Assembly: GCA_045563675.1 (NCBI GenBank)
Contig: JBJLIX010000001.1
Location: forward strand, 682,001 to 746,000
Length of the DNA: 64,000 bases
Direction of reading: 5' to 3'
Origin: AEGEAN-183 sp045563675
GTDB taxonomy: Bacteria; Pseudomonadota; Gammaproteobacteria; Magnimaribacterales; Magnimaribacteraceae
Of this stretch, positions 60,377-64,000 are shown piece by piece. Position numbers and translations under genes: made by a program. How positions within the stretch are numbered: the stretch's first letter is position 1; the number at the start of each line of letters is the position of its first letter. The notes beneath the pieces were generated by a model, which did not search any database, was not told where the DNA came from, and worked only from the letters and a program-made list of their open reading frames with translations.

Positions 60377-61314
60377 CTTTATTTCCCGAAGAGAACAGTA
60401 GGTTCTGTAAACAAACTCTAAATGAAACTATCGAAGGTCTGAGTTTGCTATTAGAAGAAATGAAGATTAAGAATATATCTCAAGATTTCTTTAGAACCGT
60501 TGTGGTGCCATTATCGGTATATTTTTATTCTCTTGAGAAGCGAGAACAACCTTATTTCATATGCTTTACAGGTGGACAAGGCTCTGGAAAAACAACATTG
60601 TCAGAATTTGTTCAGTTTGTTCTCAAGAAAGGACTTAAACAAAAAACTATAGGTTTTTCTATAGATGATATTTATAAAACTAAAGAAGAAAGAGATAAGC
60701 TAGCAAAAACAGTACACCCCTTATGTCAAGTAAGGGGGGTTCCAGGTACTCATGATATTCAGTTGGGTTTAGATACTCTGGAATCTTTAAATAATGCTCA
60801 ACCTTCAACCTTGACTCCTATACCTTCTTTTTCTAAACCTTTAGACAGACATCATCCTATTTCTGATTGGACTAGATATGAAGGAAAACCAGATTTTATT
60901 TTTTTTGATGCATGGTGTGGAGGGGCTAAGCCTTTACCTCTAGATAACTGGAAACCTCCTATGAATGAACTAGAAAGAGAAGAAGACCCACAGGGTATTT
61001 GGTCAAGATGGAGTAATAAAGAGTTATCAGGGGACTACCAAACCCTTTTTAATAAGTTCGATAAACTTTTAATGATCAAGGTACCTAGTATGGAGCATGT
61101 TTACGAGAGTAGGTGGCTTCAGGAAAAGACACTTTTGAAAACAATTGTAAATCCCGAACTTAAAAACAAAATCATGACTAAGAGTGAGGTATGGAGATTC
61201 GTAATGCATTATGAGAGATTAACTCGTTATGTTCTTGAAGAAATGCCATCTTTTGCAGATATAGTGCTTAAACGAGATGAAGGATTTAATTTTTCTTTTC
61301 TTAAAACACCTTAA
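60373..61314 (+). CDS. D-glycerate 3-kinase, GLYK-type
   Basis: A P-loop kinase of 313 residues resembling plant and fungal-type glycerate 3-kinases (GLYK/Tda10), distinct from the bacterial GarK fold. Walker A is FTGGQGSGKTTLS (about residues 65-77), then IGFSIDDIYKTKEERDKLA and HPLCQVRGVPGTHDIQLGLDTL, which are hallmarks. DAWCGGAKPL follows. It uses a GTG start overlapping the stop of the reductase gene. Product 3-phosphoglycerate enters glycolysis or serine synthesis. Confidence 0.9.
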   Translation: MTLFPEENSRFCKQTLNETIEGLSLLLEEMKIKNISQDFFRTVVVPLSVYFYSLEKREQPYFICFTGGQGSGKTTLSEFVQFVLKKGLKQKTIGFSIDDIYKTKEERDKLAKTVHPLCQVRGVPGTHDIQLGLDTLESLNNAQPSTLTPIPSFSKPLDRHHPISDWTRYEGKPDFIFFDAWCGGAKPLPLDNWKPPMNELEREEDPQGIWSRWSNKELSGDYQTLFNKFDKLLMIKVPSMEHVYESRWLQEKTLLKTIVNPELKNKIMTKSEVWRFVMHYERLTRYVLEEMPSFADIVLKRDEGFNFSFLKTP

Positions 61315-61336
61315 CCTTTGATTTACCTATGATTTC

Positions 61337-61364
61337 TTGACTTAGACCTCTGTAATGTCAAAAT
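61337..61364 (+). promoter_or_regulatory. Weak candidate promoter for ilvB
   Basis: TTGACT (61337-61342) matches the -35 consensus at five of six bases; CAAAAT (61359-61364) is a four-of-six -10 at 16 bp. It lies in the 89 bp gap before ilvB, so a promoter is expected here, but this call is tentative. No leader peptide or attenuator-like structure was seen. Confidence 0.3.
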
Positions 61365-61403
61365 GCGCCACCTTCAATAAATAGCTGATAAAGTACTGTT
61401 AAT

Positions 61404-63152
61404 ATGAGTAAAGATAGATTATCTGGAGCCCAAGCTCTAATGAGATCTCTTCAAGAAGAGGGGGTTGAGATAATTTTTGGTTATCCAGGAGGAGCTGCTC
61501 TTCATATGTATGATGCTTTATTCCAGCAACAAGCAATACAACATATTTTGGTCAGACATGAACAAGGAGCTGTTCATGCAGCAGATGGTTATACCAGAAG
61601 CTCAGGTAAGCCTGGAGTTGTCTTTGTTACATCTGGACCAGGAGCTACTAATGCAATAACAGGCTTAGCAACTGCTTTTATGGACTCTACCCCTGTTATT
61701 GTTATTTCAGGTCAAGTCAAAGCCCATTTGATTGGAACAGATTCCTTCCAAGAAACAGATATGATTGGTGTTTCCCGTCCTGTAGTTAAGCATAGTTTTT
61801 TAGTACAGAAGGCTGAAGATATTCCTATAGTAATTAAGAAAGCCTTTCATATAGCTACAACAGGAAGGCCCGGACCCGTAGTTATAGATATTCCAAAGAA
61901 TGTTACTGATCCTGAATATACATTTAATTATTCTCATCCCAAAGAGGTTGATATTAGATCCTATAATCCTATTGAAGAAGGACATTTAGGCCAAATAAGG
62001 AAAGCAGCAAAACTTTTACTGAATTCTGAAAGACCGGTTATTTACAGTGGAGGTGGGGTGATACAAGACGATGCTTCTTATGAATTAATAGAATTAGCAA
62101 AATTACTTAATTTTCCTGTAACTAATACCCTCATGGGGCTTGGAGCTTATCCAGGAACAGATAGCCAATTTCTTGGAATGCTTGGAATGCATGGCACATA
62201 TGAAGCAAATATGGCAATGCACAATAGTGATTTAATTTTAGCAGTTGGAGCAAGGTTTGATGACCGGATTACCAATGACCCTGCTCAATTTGCCCTAAAA
62301 GCCAAGAAAATTCATATTGATGTTGACCCTGCTTCATTATCAAAGATCATTAATGTAGACGTTCCTATTGTAGGTTTAGCAAAGACTTGCCTCAGACAGC
62401 TTATTGAGGAGCTAGAGAAGAACAAAGCCAAGATAGACCAAGCCAAAGTTAGACCTTGGTTAGATCAAATAGCAAATTGGAGAAAAAACCATGGCTTAGA
62501 TCATGACATGATAAATAAGCCCTCAAAGAGTGGGAAAATATTACCTCAACAAGTTATTCAATCTTTGTACAAGGAGACTAAAGGAGAAGCTTATATCACT
62601 TCTGATGTAGGCCAACATCAAATGTTTGCAGCTCAGTACTACTTTTTTGATAAACCTAGAAAATGGATAAATTCAGGGGGCCTCGGAACAATGGGATTTG
62701 GCTTGCCTGCTGCTATGGGGGTACAGTTGGCATTTCCAAAGGCCTCTGTAGCATGCGTTACAGGGGAGGGTAGTATACAAATGTGCATACAAGAACTTTC
62801 AACTTGCCTTCAGTACAATCTGCCAATCAAGATTATCAATGTAAATAACTCTGCTTTAGGTATGGTTAAGCAATGGCAAGATATGCAGTATGGAGGGAGG
62901 CTTTCAGAAAGTACTTATGAAGATTCCTTACCTGATTTTATTAAATTAACAGAATCTTTTGGGCATGTAGGTATAAAGGTAGACCAACTTTCAGATCTGG
63001 AGTCATCTATGAAAGAAACTTTTAGTTTAAAAGATAAACTTGTTTTTCTTGATGTGATAGTTGATCAAGATGAACATGTTTATCCCATGTTAGAAGCAGG
63101 AAGGGCACTGGATTCTATGTGGCTGGATAAAAATACTAAGACTTGGGAATGA
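61404..63152 (+). CDS. ilvB: Acetolactate synthase large subunit
   Basis: Acetohydroxyacid synthase catalytic subunit, making acetolactate and acetohydroxybutyrate with thiamine diphosphate. The 582 residues include FGYPGGAALHMYDAL, catalytic Glu53 in VRHEQGAVHAADGY, and FARFDDR-like AVGARFDDRITNDPAQF. The cofactor motif is CVTGEGSIQMCIQELST, with GEG in place of GDG, as in pseudomonad enzymes. Glu53 and the adjacent ilvN rule against glyoxylate carboligase. Its stop overlaps the ilvN ATG (ATGA). Confidence 0.95.
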   Translation: MSKDRLSGAQALMRSLQEEGVEIIFGYPGGAALHMYDALFQQQAIQHILVRHEQGAVHAADGYTRSSGKPGVVFVTSGPGATNAITGLATAFMDSTPVIVISGQVKAHLIGTDSFQETDMIGVSRPVVKHSFLVQKAEDIPIVIKKAFHIATTGRPGPVVIDIPKNVTDPEYTFNYSHPKEVDIRSYNPIEEGHLGQIRKAAKLLLNSERPVIYSGGGVIQDDASYELIELAKLLNFPVTNTLMGLGAYPGTDSQFLGMLGMHGTYEANMAMHNSDLILAVGARFDDRITNDPAQFALKAKKIHIDVDPASLSKIINVDVPIVGLAKTCLRQLIEELEKNKAKIDQAKVRPWLDQIANWRKNHGLDHDMINKPSKSGKILPQQVIQSLYKETKGEAYITSDVGQHQMFAAQYYFFDKPRKWINSGGLGTMGFGLPAAMGVQLAFPKASVACVTGEGSIQMCIQELSTCLQYNLPIKIINVNNSALGMVKQWQDMQYGGRLSESTYEDSLPDFIKLTESFGHVGIKVDQLSDLESSMKETFSLKDKLVFLDVIVDQDEHVYPMLEAGRALDSMWLDKNTKTWE

Positions 63153-63628
63153 AAAGAGTAGTAGCTTTATTAATGGAGAATCAACCGGGTGCTTTGTCTC
63201 GGGTAGTAGGGTTATTCTCGCAAAGAGGCTACAACATAGAATCTTTAATAGTTGCCCCCACTGAAGACCCTTCTCTCTCAAGATTAACAATGACAACAGA
63301 AGGAGATTCTAAAGTGGTAGAGCAGATTACCAAACAGCTAAATAAACTTATTGATGTCGTTAAAGTGTTAGATTTATCTCAAGAAGATTATATTGGAAGA
63401 GAGCTTTTATTAATTAAGCTACCTTCTAGTAAAGATGTAGAGTCTGAGGTAGATAATTTAGGCGGTATAATTTTATTTAAAAGCCAAGAGCTCCTAAACG
63501 CACAGTTCGTAGGAACCTCTGAAGAGGTAGACAATATAATTTCAATTTTAGAGAAAGTTAATCCTTTAGAAGTTGTAAGAACAGGGTTATCAGGTTTATC
63601 TTCAACTTCAAAAACACTAAATATTTAA
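63149..63628 (+). CDS. ilvN: Acetolactate synthase small (regulatory) subunit
   Basis: The ACT-domain subunit that binds valine and activates IlvB. From the ATG at 63149 it has 159 residues, starting MKRVVALLMENQPGALSRVVGLF and continuing with RGYNIESLIVAPTEDPSLSRLTM, the ACT fold and valine-site region. A TTG two codons earlier is less likely because the ATG overlaps the ilvB stop as ATGA. The length fits the IlvH type. ilvC follows after 15 bases. Confidence 0.95.
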   Translation: MKRVVALLMENQPGALSRVVGLFSQRGYNIESLIVAPTEDPSLSRLTMTTEGDSKVVEQITKQLNKLIDVVKVLDLSQEDYIGRELLLIKLPSSKDVESEVDNLGGIILFKSQELLNAQFVGTSEEVDNIISILEKVNPLEVVRTGLSGLSSTSKTLNI

Positions 63629-63643
63629 ATTTGGAGAAGACAA

Positions 63644-64000
63644 ATGCAAATTTATTACGATAAAGATTCCAATCCTTCTGAATTGCAAGATAAGCATATA
63701 GTTATTGTTGGATATGGATCTCAAGGGCATGCTCATGCTAACAACCTTAAAGATTCTGGAATAAGTACAACTGTAGCATTAAGAAAAGATTCCTCTTCTT
63801 GGAGCAAGGCTGTAAAAGCAGGCTTTGAAGTAAAAGAAGTAAAGGAGGCTGTAAAGGAAGCAGATCTAGTGATGATTTTAATGCCCGATGAGCTTCAATC
63901 TTCTACTTATACAGCTGAAATAAATGAAAATATAAAACAAGGGGCTGTTCTTGCTTTTGCTCATGGTTTCAATATTCATTTTAAGATGATAGTGCCTAGA
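63644..64000 (+). CDS. ilvC: Ketol-acid reductoisomerase, N-terminal part (cut by window edge)
   Basis: The first 119 residues of IlvC, the NADPH-dependent second enzyme of branched-chain amino-acid synthesis. It begins MQIYYDKDSNPSELQDKHI, then the cofactor motif IVGYGSQGHAHANNLKDSG, and VMILMPDELQ. The class I short form is likely from the N-terminal length. GGAGAAG lies before the ATG. The frame runs off the window at 64000. Confidence 0.97.
   Translation, partial: MQIYYDKDSNPSELQDKHIVIVGYGSQGHAHANNLKDSGISTTVALRKDSSSWSKAVKAGFEVKEVKEAVKEADLVMILMPDELQSSTYTAEINENIKQGAVLAFAHGFNIHFKMIVPR

Noticed and set aside
61404..63152. Reading ilvB as glyoxylate carboligase because a glycerate kinase is next door
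   Set aside because: The catalytic Glu53 in RHEQGA is present (carboligase has a non-acid there), and ilvN and ilvC follow directly.
1..64000. tRNA, rRNA, CRISPR, insertion sequence or prophage
   Set aside because: None was recognised; repeats found are limited to the paralogous genes and short palindromes. A tRNA scan with a dedicated program would be the decisive check.

Overview
The window is AT-rich chromosomal DNA, densely packed with genes, from a marine-type gammaproteobacterium. The best guess is a SAR86-like streamlined lineage. This rests on gammaproteobacterial gene order (bamD/rluD/pgeF, trxA-rho, nadD-rsfS-rlmH-mrdA-rodA, leuS-lptE-holA, parE-parC), small gaps, many overlapping starts and stops, and a complement of acyl-CoA, P450, carotenoid-oxygenase and outer-membrane genes. 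No database search was possible, so the taxonomic call is inference. I saw no rRNA, tRNA, CRISPR array, insertion sequence or phage gene.

Layout. 1-5.7 kb: the 5' end of katG and an unknown gene face left; then come coaD, mutM, a TolC-type outer-membrane factor, and a peroxiredoxin-P450 pair. 5.7-10.8 kb: a small membrane ORF, a gap of about 350 bp, topoisomerase IV (parE-parC) and a hot-dog thioesterase. 10.8-19.7 kb: accessory metabolism, including an aldo/keto reductase, a metallo-beta-lactamase-fold protein, argD and DUF2244. It also holds an esterase / CoA-transferase / acyl-CoA dehydrogenase operon facing a thioesterase and a saccharopine-dehydrogenase-like gene. 19.7-27.3 kb: PPi-type phosphofructokinase, mpl, an M19 dipeptidase, a stand-alone LON domain, an MDR reductase, a carotenoid oxygenase and a DedA protein.

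27.3-36 kb is a long co-directional run for proline and NAD synthesis, ribosome maturation and cell elongation (proA-nadD-rsfS-rlmH-mrdA-rodA-mltB-dacA-dat). It converges on a left-facing run (a DsbD-alpha-like gene, aroQ-accB-accC-leuS-lptE-holA). 42.7-48.3 kb carries a PCu(A)C copper chaperone, an orphan double ABC ATPase, ilvD, trxA and rho. 48.3-49.7 kb has a small membrane protein, rsmD and a flavin reductase.

49.7-56.8 kb is the most unusual part: three tandem paralogues of about 770 residues, each with a signal peptide, an N-terminal CBM9-like domain and a DUF5916-like beta-barrel ending in RYRF. A short relic of the 3' end of a further copy lies between the second and third. The remainder holds bamD, rluD, pgeF, a reductase-glycerate kinase pair that could feed glycerate into central metabolism, and ilvB-ilvN-ilvC (the last cut by the window end).

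Two regulatory patterns stand out. Several genes have a near-consensus TATAAT so close to the start codon that transcripts would be leaderless or nearly so. Two divergent gene pairs share a single symmetric ATTATAAT element that could drive both directions.
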